DNA from: Rhizaria sp. SCN 62-66
Taxonomy: Eukaryota; Rhizaria, unplaced
Direction of reading: 5' to 3'
Length of the DNA stretch: 38,502 nucleotides
NCBI GenBank assembly: GCA_001724265.1
Contig: MEDY01000296.1
Span: 1 to 38,502, forward strand
Positions 10,953 to 21,085 of this stretch are shown here, one piece after another. Below the pieces are notes generated by a model. That model saw only the letters and a program-made list of their open reading frames with translations, ran no database searches and was not told the origin of the DNA. Position 1 is the stretch's first letter. Each line of letters begins with the position of its first letter. The position numbers and the translations under genes are program-made.

Positions 10953-11068
10953 TAAAAGGAACTATTTTAAACAAGCATTTAACTCATGGAGTTCACTCTC
11001 ATGGAGTTAACTCTTCTTCTTTAGGAGCGCAGCGAAACGACCACGCTTCCGGTATGCCTCCGCAATGA

Positions 11069-14000
11069 TCACTTCTTCCCAACGAGGTCCGCAGGATCCA
11101 CGAGCACAAAGGTGTTGGGCTCCTCGATGAGGTCGATCTCGTCCAGCAGGCGGTCGAGCGCGCTCGAGTCGGACTGGAACCGGAGCGTGAATACGTACAG
11201 CACAATCACGGGGAAAATCACCCTGAACGGCACGAACCACAACACGAGGAACACGACGGTGAGAATGCGGCAGAACTTCATCGACGTCGTCGGCGTGTGC
11301 CAGCGCAGCAGCGCATGGAACTTGGCGATCTTGAGGTTCTTCTTCTCCACCTCGTTCTGGATCCCCTCCAGCTTCGACTTGGCGTCCGTCACCAGCGCCT
11401 TGTAGCTACGCAGCTTCTCGATCAGCTCGCGACTGCGCGACGCCAGCGCGAACGCCGCGCGGAACGTCTTCCTGCCAGCACGTGCCTCGCGGGCCGCCTC
11501 GGGCGACAGCACGGTCTGCGCGTAGGCGACGACGGCGGCCTGCGTGCGCTCCCGGTGCGCCGCGCCCAGCAGCGACAGCGGGTGCATCGGGCACGTCAGC
11601 TGGTGCGGCGAGCCCCAGACCGAGGCCGAGAACGGCAGCGCGGCGCCGGCGCGCGCGGCCGCGAGCAAAGGCACCGGGACGCGGGGCAGCGCGCTGTCGC
11701 TGTGGAGGCTGCCGGCGTCGCCGTCGTCGTCGCTGTTGTCGTCGCAGTCGTCGAAATCAACGAAGATATCGTCGTCATCGTCGTCGTCGTCGCTGTCGGC
11801 GGCCTTGTTCTGGCCAGCGCTCCCGTTACGCGCGTCGCCCTTGCGCTTGCCGCGGCCAAAGCGCTGGCTGTCTTCGGGCAGCACCAGCGCGCCGACGCCA
11901 GTCACAGTGCTGCGCGCCGCGGCGGCCGACAGCGACGCGCCAGTCACCACGTCCACGCCCGCCGCGTCCGTGTAGCTGGCCGTGAGCGCGTTGGCGTTGG
12001 CGGTCGCCGCGGAGATGAGCGCGTTGTTGTGGTTCGCAATGCTGTTGCGAATGTTCGCGAAGCGCGAAAGGAACTTGCGCTTTTTGTCGCGCACGGCGTC
12101 CATCGCGCGCTCGATCCCGCCCCTGACGCCGGAGGGGTTGGCCGCGGGGCTGGAGCCAAAGCTCGGGCTCGCGGCGGACTGCGCTGCGGTGGAGCTGGGG
12201 ACGGCAACGGACAGAGACGCCGGCGCGGGCCGCGGGGCGGGGGCGTCGAGGCTCATGCTCAGACTGGGCGGGGCGGCGGCTGTGGCGGCGGCAGCGGCAG
12301 CGACAGCAGATGCAGCAGCGTTGCGGCTGTCGTCGTTGCCGTTGCGCGACACCGAGATCGAGTGGCTTTGCCGGCGCTTCTGCTGCCGCTGCCTCTGGCG
12401 CAGCGTGCCGGTCGCTGTGTCGGCGTCGTAACCATCGTCGCCGCCGTCGCCGTCGCCGGCGTCACTTTGCCTGTCGCTGCCGTCATCGCCGTCGCTCTCG
12501 CTGTCGCTAGCGCTCGCAGCGCCGTCACTCTCACTTCCGCTGACGCCGCCCGCCGCAGCCTTCGCGGCGGCTCTCGCAGCAGCGCGGGCGACAGCCTTGG
12601 CCGCAGCCTTCTCAGCCTTGGCCGCAGCCTTCGCAGCGGCGGCGGCTGCAGTGGCGGCCGCGGCGGCCTCGTTGCTCTTAGCGAGCTTCCTGGCGGCGCG
12701 AGCGGCGGCGACGGCGTCGTGGCGCGGGCACTTGCATGTGGCCTGCGTGGCGATAACGACTGCGCGCAGCACGCGCTCGCGGCGCACGTGCGCGGGCCCC
12801 GTGGGGTCGCGCTCAGCCCAGGGCGCCAGCACCAGCTCCAGGAACCACGGCGCCTGGCGGTGCGCAAGCAGCAGAGAGAGCAGCAGCAGCACCGCGAGCG
12901 CGGGCAAGTAGCTCAGCTTGTCCTGCGCGGCGAGGTGGAGCAGGAACACGAGCGTCGACAGCGTGAACCACGGCCGATGCCACTGCACAATCGTGCGGCC
13001 AATCGCGACGGCCACGAACACGGGATCGACGAGCCGCCGCAGCATGGACACGTTCGACACGAGGGCCTGGATCGAAAAGGGCGTGCGCTCGCGCGGCGCG
13101 GCCACATCGAGTCCCGCGGCAAAGTCGTCGAACTCGGGGTCCGAGAAGCGCAGCGCAAGTGGGGCGCCCGCGCCGTCGGGCAGCGCGCGCGCGCGGGGCC
13201 GCGCAGAGCCCACGGCCACCGCGGTCGACGCGCCCGCGGCGGCCGACTGCGCCGCGACGGCCGAGAGGGCCTGCGCGGCGCGGGCCGTCGTGCCCGGCAG
13301 CAGCGGCGAGGCCGGGTATTGCAGTCCGGACGCGGGCTGCGGCGACGCAGACGCGGAGCCGGGCGCTGAGGCCGTCGCCGCCGCCAGCAGAGCCGCAGAC
13401 GACGCGGCTGAGGCAGCTGAGGTCCCGGGAGACGTCGTCGTAGTAACCGCAGCTGCGCTGCCGGGACCGGTATAGACCGCGCCGTTGGCAGCGAGCGAGC
13501 GGTTGGGCACAGCCGGCGAGGCCGTAGCTGAGGCCATCGACAGAGCGCCCGGTGACACCATCCCAGCGGCAGCGGCGGCGCTGTTTTCAGCAGCATCGCC
13601 GGAGGTGTTGGTGACGCTTGTGGGCGCGGGCAGCAGCGGCAGCGCGCCGACGGTTGCGCCCGCAGCAGTGACGGCGGGGGCGACGTTCGTGGGGAGCGGC
13701 GCGGCGAGCGTGGTGGTCGCACACGCAGCGGCCCCGGTCCCCGCCGCGGCTGCCGCGGCCGTCGCCGGCGGCGCGGCGGCAGGCGCGGGGACGGAGATGA
13801 CGGGGGAGGAGATGCCGATCGCGGTGGCCAGGTCGAACCGCGGCAGCACCTTGTTCAGCAGCGAGCGGCGTGTCTCGCGCTCGCGCCGCGCGGCGTCGAC
13901 CTGGTCCTTGAGCGACATCAGCAGCGCCAGCCCGCGCAGCTCGAGCAGATGCGCCAGCGGCAGCACCGCGGTCGCGCTCACGCCAGCGCCGGGGCCCGTC

Positions 14001-17000
14001 GCGGACGGGACCGCAACGGGGGGCTGACGCGCCGCGGCCGAGGCGGCGGCCGCGGCCGCGGCGGCCGGCACGGGCAGCGACATGGTCGCCGCGGCGTCGA
14101 GGTACGTCGGGTAGTAGCCGCTGCGCGTCAGCGCCGCGATGTGCTGCGTCAGCAGCATGTGCGTCTCGCGCGCCTCGCGGGCCGCGCGGCGCTCGCTGCT
14201 GCCGCCTGCAGACGCCGCAGATGTGGCCGCCGCAACAGCGGCGTTAGCGGCGGCCGCGGCGGCGTTGGTGTCGGCCGAGGCAGCGCCAGAGCCCGAGCTG
14301 GAGCCGGAGTTATTGGACGACGACGAAGACGACGACTTCTTCTTATCGGCAATGTTGCGGCGCGAAGTGACCAGAGTGCAGAACCGCGCGTGCGCCGCCG
14401 GGTCGGCGATCGCGGCGGCGTCGGCCACGGCCCACAGCGGCGGCAGCGAGTCCACCGAGGGCGTGAAGGCGCCCATGCGCTCCAGCGCCAGCCGGCGCGC
14501 CACGGTAGCGCAGATCTAAGGGTGAGCAAAGTTAACATAGTGTGATGATGTGAGATAATGCGTTAGAAAAAATTAAATTATGATTAAAAACGTGTTATTT
14601 GTGTTATTAAAGTCGTACCTCTCGTTGGAAAACGCGGAGGTAGACCTCGCGCTCCTTGCGCGTGCGGCCCAGCTTGCGCATCGCGGCCGCGGTGTAGCGG
14701 TGCACGCCCTCGGTCGCGGCAGTCGAGTGCGCAGCCAGCGCCAGTGCCGAGCGCTCGAACCGGCCCACGCAGCGCGCCAGCACGCGCGCGCGCACGGGGC
14801 CCTGCGCGGCGGCGGCCGCCGCGGCCGCGGTGGCGTCGGCCGCGAACACCGACGGCGGCGCCGCCACGCTGCCAGAGCCGCCGCCGCCCGCCACAGGGCT
14901 GCCGCCCGCGCCAGAGCCAGCGCTTAAGCCAGGGCCCGCGCCGGCGCCAACAGCGACGACGGGGGACGCCGTGGCCGAGCCCGTGGAGGAAGGCGCGAGC
15001 GCGGGCGAGGGCGTGGGCGTCAGAGCGGGCGGCAGCGGACTCGACAGCCCGAGCTTGGGCAGGCCTAGCAGCGTCGCGGCGGACACAAACGTCGCCGAGC
15101 GCAAGGCAGAGACGGAGCCTGCGGCGGCGCCGGCGTTGCCGAGGCGCGCGCTGCAGTGCGACTGCGTGCGCGACAGCGACCTTGACTGCGAGTGTGTTTG
15201 CGAGACAGACATCGAGAGCGAGAGCCCGCGCGAGCGGCGTGTGCCGAGCGCGGCCAGCCCGTCGCCCGTGGCCTTGGCCTCGTCGTCCAAGTCGGCGACG
15301 GTGTGGCCTTGAGTGCCGCCGCCGCCGCTGCCGTTGCTGCCCTGTTCGCCCTCGCTGTCGCTCCCGGCGCCGTTGAACTCGCTGATGCTGAAGGGCAGCG
15401 CGCGACTCGTGCTGACGCCGTCGCTGTCGCCTTCGCAGTCGCTGCCATCGGGGTCCCGGTCGCTGCCGGCGTCGGCCTCGGCCTCGGTGGCCGCCGCGTC
15501 CGCCGCCGTGGCCGCACTCGCCAGCGCGCTGTCCGCGCCCTCGTGGAACACCAGCGCGCCCGCGACCTCCCACAGCCTGCTCACGGTCATCAGGTCCACG
15601 AGCGCGGACGCGAAGCCCACGGTGGTGGGCACGGCGCCGATGCCGCCGCCGCCGCGCGCGCCCGCCGCCGCCGCGGCCACGGTCATGGCCGTCGCGCGCG
15701 GATCCGCCGCCGCGGTCATCGCTGCCGCCGCCGCTGCCGCGGAGTCGTCGACGGGGTAGAAGGCGCGCGACGGCTGCAGCAGCGGCTCCTCGGTCAGCCC
15801 CAGCGTGCCCGCGGCGGACTCGGCCGCGCGCTCGGCGGCGGCCACGGCGCTGGTGGCGGCCTGCGGCGCGCCGAAGCCCGCAGCAAAGGCGGCCATGGGG
15901 CCCAGCGGCGCGGGCGTCGACGGCGCGGCCATCGACCCGGCGCCGGAGCCGTTACTGCTGTACGCGCTTTGGTTGTAGCTGACGCTGTGGCTCGGGGTGT
16001 ACGCGTACGCAGGTGTACTGGCGATGGCGTGGCTCGTCGTCGGGGCGGCGAGGGACACGGAGATGCTACGAGAGCCCCGTGGCGTGGACGTGGGTGACCC
16101 CAGCGCGTAACCGCCGACGCTGTACGCACCACTGCCGCCGACGACGTCGCCGGCGGTCGAGCTCGAGCCAGCGCTCGCGTTGGAGACCGTGAGAGACGCG
16201 TTGTGCGTGGTATGCGCGGCGCGGCGGCGCACAAAGAGCGCGTGCGCGGGCGTGGTGGCGTGGAACGGCGGCTCATCCTTGCCGTCGTCGGCGAGTGCGA
16301 GGTCGACGTGTTTGAGCCCGTGCATCAGAGAGTGTGGCTGTACGCCCCCGCCGACGCCGGGGGAGCTCCCCGCAGTCGCCGGCGTCAGCAGTGCGCAGCC
16401 CGCCGAGTCGACGGCAACGCCCGTCGGCACGGGCGCGAAGAGCGCGCGCGCGGCGGCGGCGATCGCGCCCGCGGGGCCTGACAGCGACACGGCAGTCGCG
16501 GCGGACGCGGCGGCGGCGGACGCGGCGGCGAGCGCTTCCTCGGCGGCCGAGCCTTCGAGAGGCTCGGTGAACCACAGACGCAGCGTGTACACGAACTGGT
16601 CCGCGGGCACACGGCGCGCGCTCTGGCCGCTGCTGCCGCCTGTCCCGCCGCCGCTGCCGCTGAGCGAGAGGGAAGAGGGGCACAGCACGTCGCCGCTCGC
16701 AGCTGATGCGGAGAGAGACGAGGCGTAGGGCGACGGGGGCGGGTATGAGATGGACGATGGCAGCGAAGCCATGGAGCCGGAGCCCGTGCCGTAGGCAGGA
16801 ATGACGTGGTGGTCAGTGCTGCCCCCGTTGTTGTGGCCGCCGTCCTTCTCCTTCTCCTTGTCCTTGTCTTTGCCGGTGAGGGCCGAGGCGAGCGAGAGAA
16901 TGCCCGCGCCGACGTGGCGCCGGCGCAGCAGCTCCACGCCGCGCAGGGACGCGTACGACCACGCGCGGTCGCGCGAGAGCTGCCCGCGGAACAGCAGGCG

Positions 17001-18359
17001 GTCCGTCGTCAGGCCTGTGCACGACGAAAAGACAAAGCAAGCAGGAATGAGCAATGGTGAATATGAGGTCGTCAGTCAAGTAGTGAGTATTGGGGGGAAT
17101 ATTGGACAACCACAGAAATAAAACAAACTCAAAACACAACTTATGAGTTCAGGACTATCCGTACCGAGCGAGCCATTGGAGTTAGTGATGGTGGACTTGA
17201 TCTTCGCGCCGGGCCAGGCGAGGACGAGCTTCTCTGTGTCGCGCACAGCAGCCGCAGCCGCGGCCGCAGCCGCCGCGTCAGCCGCCGCCGCGCTGTCGTC
17301 GTCGCCGTTGGCAGCAGCCGCCGCAGCCGCAGCGGCCGCCGCAGAGGCCGAGGCCGCGGCTGCCCCAGCCCCGCCGCCGCCGCCGCTGTTGGCACCGCCG
17401 CTGACGGTGCCCGCGGCCGTAGCGCTGACGGGCGCGATGCCGAACGCGGCGCGGAGCCCGAATGACGTGTCGACGCGGGCCTCCGAGAGGCGGTGGAGCT
17501 GCGCCACGAAGCGCGAGAAGGTGGCGTATGTGATCGCGCCCGTGACCGGCCGCAGCGCGTGGCCGGCGCCGACGACGAGCTGCCTGCCCGCCGCGGCCCC
17601 GGTCTTGTCCTTGTCCTTGTCCTTGTCTTTGTCGCCAAAGGCCGAGAAGACGCGCGACAGCACGCCCGAAACGCCGCGCTGCCGGCGCGCGGCCTCCTCC
17701 TCCTCCTGCTTGGCCTTGGCCAGCAGGCAGCGGTCCGCGACCTGCGCGAGCAGCGCGAAGACGGCCGCGGCGTCCGCGCGCGACGCCAGCCCCAGCGCGT
17801 GCGCGTAGCGGTGCCACGCGCACGCCGCGATCGGCACGTCGGGCCCGCCGCTGGGGCCGTGCGCGGGGTGACTGTGGGCGGAGTGACCGTGGGGCACAGT
17901 CAAAGAAGACGAGGAAGCTGAGGGAGCTGAGGCGGCGGCTGGCTGGGCATCGGCGAGCCCAGTGGTGAGGATTTGGTGAGTTAATGAGGTATGCGCAAAC
18001 GCGAAGCTCTGCACAGAGCGGATCGCGGTGAAATACACGAATTCAGGGAAGCGCAGCAGCGTGCTGTTTGGCTCGTAGCGGCGCTTGTCAGCGGCGTAGT
18101 CGATGTAGCGCTGACGGAGCTCCTCGGGGGTCGCGTCCAGCAGCGCCAGGCATAGCTGGAACGGGAGCTCGTCGGTCGAGCCCGCAGGCACGACCCAGAA
18201 CTGCTGCTGTTGCAGGAGCTGTTGCTGTGTCTGCTGAGACTGCGACTAGGGAGGGTTCGCAGAGGAGGCTGAGGCCGGGGCGGCAGCGGCTGATGCGGAT
18301 GCGGCCGCTGTGGACCCCTGCAGGGGCGGCGCGGAGGTCGACAGCGACAGAGACGACAT
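11069..18359 (-). CDS. DUF639-like large membrane protein, 2345 aa, with one in-frame TAG
   Basis: Exons 17165-18359, 14619-17014 and 11069-14515. Introns are gtacgg...cacag and gtacga...cttag, phases 1 and 0; stop TGA. The N-terminal part (from residue ~63, ELPFQLCLALLDATPEELRQ) and a GRAM/PH-like segment across the first intron (EKLVLAWPGAKIKS, then TDRLLFRGQLSRD) come first. A hydrophobic pair near residues 1715-1757 and a C-terminal pair near 2280-2305 (FLVLWFVPFRVIFPV) follow. Domain order and motifs resemble plant DUF639 proteins (At5g23390 type), whose function is poorly known. GRAMD4-like proteins are the alternative. More than half of the length is Ala/Ser/Gly/Asp low complexity. ATG 18359 is the only ATG in frame in exon 1; codon 38 is TAG. 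Without reading that codon through, the exon has no usable start. Confidence 0.6.
16842..16871 (-). repeat. Lys-Asp/Lys-Glu repeat, exon 2 of the DUF639-like gene
   Basis: Ten-codon charged repeat GKDKDKEKEKD, nearly the same as the one in exon 1 at 17604-17633. Confidence 0.85.
17604..17633 (-). repeat. Asp-Lys repeat, exon 1 of the DUF639-like gene
   Basis: Five Asp-Lys pairs encoded by GACAAG units. A sister Lys-Asp/Lys-Glu repeat lies at 16842-16871 in exon 2 of the same gene, across the first intron. Confidence 0.85.
18246..18248 (-). other. In-frame TAG (codon 38) in the DUF639-like gene
   Basis: From ATG 18359 the frame is open for 37 codons ending Ser-Ala-Asn-Pro-Pro, then TAG, then Ser-Gln-Ser-Gln-Gln-Thr-Gln-Gln-Gln and the conserved region in the same frame. 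A Gln at the TAG would extend the following Gln-rich run. Caveat: CCCTCCCTAG also resembles a 3' splice site. However, I find no convincing donor or upstream coding exon, and exon 1 has no ATG after the TAG. Confidence 0.65.
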
Positions 18360-19108
18360 CAAGGCGCGGATTGGTGGTGATAGTCACGTAAGTTGCGAGG
18401 GCTGGGACGAGCGCGGTGGCGTCGTGTCAGCAGCAACAAACGGAAGGTGGTGTGAAACGCTCCGGGCAAAAGGCGCGGAAGGCCGGGGTTTGGGAGTTAA
18501 ACGCGCGGATTACCCACGCGGGGCTGGGGAGAACAAAACGACGGGTGAAAGCACGAAGCTGTGCGAGGGTGAATGTCCTGAAGAGCTGTGGGGGGTGGGC
18601 GACAGCAGTGTGGGACCAGGGAGGCACTGTGAGAGTGATGTAGATAGTGCGGTGTGGAACCAATACAATTAAGATGGCAAAACGGAAATGGAAATATATA
18701 AAATTCGTGAAACTAAAACCAGTCCCAAACCAGCGCTGCTGGTGACGGACGGCAACGCGGGCTTTTGAGTGTGAAAGACCACTGACATCCGTCTCCTCGG
18801 CTTCGGCCCCTTATGTCGTCATCGATTTCTTAAAATGCCGTGGGTGACCTAAAACTTGCATAAATCAAAAGAAAAACAAGAAATTAACTATGTATTAAGA
18901 TCAAAAGCCTTTGAATAAATACTTTTACGCCACTGATCCACCTGTACCCCTGGCCAGAACCCACTTTCTCGGCCCGATGCGCGTTTTAGACCAGAAATCG
19001 CCGTTCCTCTACATCTCTCTGGTCTTCCACTCTCGCATCAGTACCTTTCTCGGACACGCAAACACGCGTTTTTATCACAGACGCGCCGCGCGCACCGCCG
19101 CGGGTCAC
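18360..19108. other. Gap between COQ5 3' end and the DUF639-like start
   Basis: Holds the promoter and 5' UTR of the DUF639-like gene and the 3' UTR of COQ5, both on the minus strand. The part 18400-18620 is moderately GC-rich but shows no conserved reading frame. I see no RNA gene. Confidence 0.4.
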
Positions 19109-20428
19109 TTAGAGCTTGTAGCCGGAGTGAATGGCGACCATGCCCAGCGAGAGCGAGTCGAAGCCGACGTTGCGGAAGCCGGCGGCGCGCATGCGCATGG
19201 CGAGCTCCTCCTTGGGCGGGAACTGGCGGATCGACTCGGCCAAGTACTGGTAGCTCGCGGCGTCCTGCGCCACGATGTCGCCCAGCAGCGGCATCACCTT
19301 GAACGAGTACTCGTCGTAGAGCTTCTGCATCACCACGTTGTCCATGGAGCTGAACTCAAGGCACATGAAGCGGCCACCCTTCTTGAGCACGCGGTGAGCC
19401 TCCCGAAGCGCCTTGTCCATCTCGGTCACGTTGCGCAGGCCGAAAGCGATGGTGTACGAGTCGAAGTGGCCGTCGGGGAAGCGGAACAGGTTCGCCGCGT
19501 CGCCCTGCTGGAACGAGATCGCTGGGTCGGCCAGCCCGTTGGACAACACGCGCACAGTCGAGCCGAAGCTAGAGGTGCTAGGGCTTGCAGTCGCAGTCGC
19601 GCTGCTAGGGTCAGCGACGATCTGGGCCTCGGTGACGGGGGCGTCGGCGAAGGGGCAGGGCACGACGTTGTAGCCGAGCTTGGTCGCGCGGTCTGCGCCG
19701 ACGTTCAGCATGTCCTGTATCGTACAACGGTTCAGCGGAGCATAACAGTGCATAGAAAAGAATGTGTTGACAATGTAAGAGGATATCGGAGTGAGATATA
19801 ATTTTGATGAAACAAAATTAAAGAAGGGTATATAAAGTGGGAATACATATTTGACTATGGAACTATATCCAGCTATGACGAGATGTTGTGTCGCAAAGTG
19901 AGAAATATCTTCGATAAAAGATGAGCGTACCTGGTTGATGTCGCAGACGATGATCTCGGACACCGCAGCGCTGGCAGCGGGAGAGCTGCCGGGGTAGGGG
20001 AAGAAGGCGCGCAAAGCGGGCATGGCGCGGAGCTTCTCGAGAATGCGGAAGGAGATGTCTCCGGTACCGCCGGCGACGTCGAGGTGCTTGATGCCGGGGC
20101 GCGGAGCGAGCGAGTGCACCATCTGGTCCTTCCACACGCGGTGGATGCCCACGCTGAGCACGTCGTTCATCAGGTCGTAAGTGTTGGCCACGCGAGTGAA
20201 AACCTCGCCGACGAGCTTTGCCTTGTCCTTGGCCTTGACGGTCTGGAAGCCGAAGTGTGTCTCGGCCGCGTCGTCAATCGTCGAGTTGCCCGCGTTGGAG
20301 TTGGCCGCGGTCGCAAACAGAGAGCGCGAAGAGCGCAGGGGAGCCGCGGCAGAAAGCGCGGAGGTAGAAGAAAACATAAGCTTGCCAAGAACGTGCTTGG
20401 AAAGCAAGCCCTTGCGAGATGCGAGCAT
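19109..20428 (-). CDS. COQ5: COQ5, 2-methoxy-6-polyprenyl-1,4-benzoquinol methylase, 367 aa
   Basis: Exons 19931-20428 and 19109-19714. The intron is gtacgc...gatacag, 216 bp and phase 0; stop TAA. It catalyses the SAM-dependent C-methylation step of ubiquinone synthesis, at the matrix face of the inner mitochondrial membrane in the COQ complex. SAM motif I is LDVAGGTGDISFRI; the post-motifs NVTEMDKALREAHRVLKKGG and CLEFS, the middle FKVMPLLGDIVA, and the C-terminal SLGMVAIHSGYKL are those of UbiE/COQ5. ATG 20428 gives MLASRKGLLSKHVLGK, a basic amphipathic start typical of a mitochondrial presequence. An upstream in-frame extension to 20551 lacks coding character. The intron is a multiple of three with no stop in frame, so unspliced RNA would be translated with 72 extra residues. 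Confidence 0.95.
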   Translation of the reverse strand: MLASRKGLLSKHVLGKLMFSSTSALSAAAPLRSSRSLFATAANSNAGNSTIDDAAETHFGFQTVKAKDKAKLVGEVFTRVANTYDLMNDVLSVGIHRVWKDQMVHSLAPRPGIKHLDVAGGTGDISFRILEKLRAMPALRAFFPYPGSSPAASAAVSEIIVCDINQVRSSFIEDISHFATQHLVIAGYSSIVKYVFPLYIPFFNFVSSKLYLTPISSYIVNTFFSMHCYAPLNRCTIQDMLNVGADRATKLGYNVVPCPFADAPVTEAQIVADPSSATATASPSTSSFGSTVRVLSNGLADPAISFQQGDAANLFRFPDGHFDSYTIAFGLRNVTEMDKALREAHRVLKKGGRFMCLEFSSMDNVVMQKLYDEYSFKVMPLLGDIVAQDAASYQYLAESIRQFPPKEELAMRMRAAGFRNVGFDSLSLGMVAIHSGYKL

Positions 20429-20977
20429 GGCTGGTTGGGTTGCAAAGTGAAGAGGGGCAAAACAGGTGTTTGGTGAGGCTATGTTAGTAGAGTCAACAGG
20501 TAGCTTTACAAAGCGAGTGCAAGAACAAAATGCAAATTGTATCATAAACAAAAATTAATATTTTGTCTCTACTGTTACTCTTGTGTTAATTCTACGATCG
20601 CTCATCGCGTGGGTACGATCGCCAAGAACGTCCGAGATGCCGGCCAGACCACCCTCTCTGTGTACTGGGAGCTGGAGCGCTGGCTGTGGTATGTGACTCC
20701 CCAACAAAACACAACTTAATGAGCCAACATGATATCAGATATGAACATCATCGCGGCAGAATATAAATGAGAGCGCTTGTCATTTAAAAATTGGTGATTG
20801 AATTTCACACTTGCAAATAGATCTGTGTATGCCTGGGCCAAAGTCGGCGTTCCCTATCAGTGACCATATAACAATGCTAAGTAAACTTTGGGTTGATAAA
20901 AAACATGATGAACACATAATGGCACAAATAAAGCTTTAAATAACAGCAATAGAGTTGTACAGCTAATAATCTGGTGC
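20429..20977. other. Gap between CID-RRM gene and COQ5
   Basis: Contains the COQ5 upstream region, the coding-like island at 20588-20706 described separately, and the 3' UTR of the CID-RRM gene. Outside the island it is AT-rich and empty of recognisable features. Confidence 0.4.
20588..20706 (+). other. Coding-like GC-rich island, probable exon of a small unrecognised gene
   Basis: A sharply bounded GC-rich patch in AT-rich DNA. In one plus frame it reads STIAHRVGTIAKNV then RDAGQTTLSVYWELERWLW, which looks like a real amphipathic protein. It ends at gtatgt, a plausible splice donor. Further on, after cacttgcaaatag (ending 20819), another frame gives SVYAWAKVGVPYQ and a TGA. Joining the two directly makes a TGA codon at the junction, and I find no ATG or normal AG acceptor at the 5' side. 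The gene structure is therefore unresolved. It may be a small mitochondrial subunit. Confidence 0.35.
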
Positions 20978-21053
20978 TCATCGACCTCCATAATTGTGCT
21001 GTTGGTGCTGCTGCTGTTGCTGCTGGTACTGTTGCTGTTGCTGAGGAGGATAC

Positions 21054-21085
<32 letters not shown>

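Larger units (their letters stand above)
9835..11068. other. 1.2-kb gap upstream of PAQR gene
   Basis: Contains the PAQR 5' region (9835-10011 is purine-rich on the plus strand), AT-rich DNA, a tandem 12-bp repeat at 10315-10338, and a GC-richer patch at about 10797-10930 that may be a small minus-strand gene (separate entry). It also holds the 3' UTR of the DUF639-like gene. Nothing else is supportable. Confidence 0.5.

Noticed and set aside
11297-13369. 690-codon plus-strand open frame over the DUF639-like gene
   Set aside because: Arg/Gly/Ala-rich shadow of the real minus-strand exon, with no recognisable domain. The minus frame is longer and ends in clear membrane helices.
18246-18255. 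CCCTCCCTAG as a 3' splice site removing the TAG
   Set aside because: Not excluded, but no good donor or upstream coding exon with an ATG was found, while the ATG-to-TAG stretch is itself in frame and coding-like.
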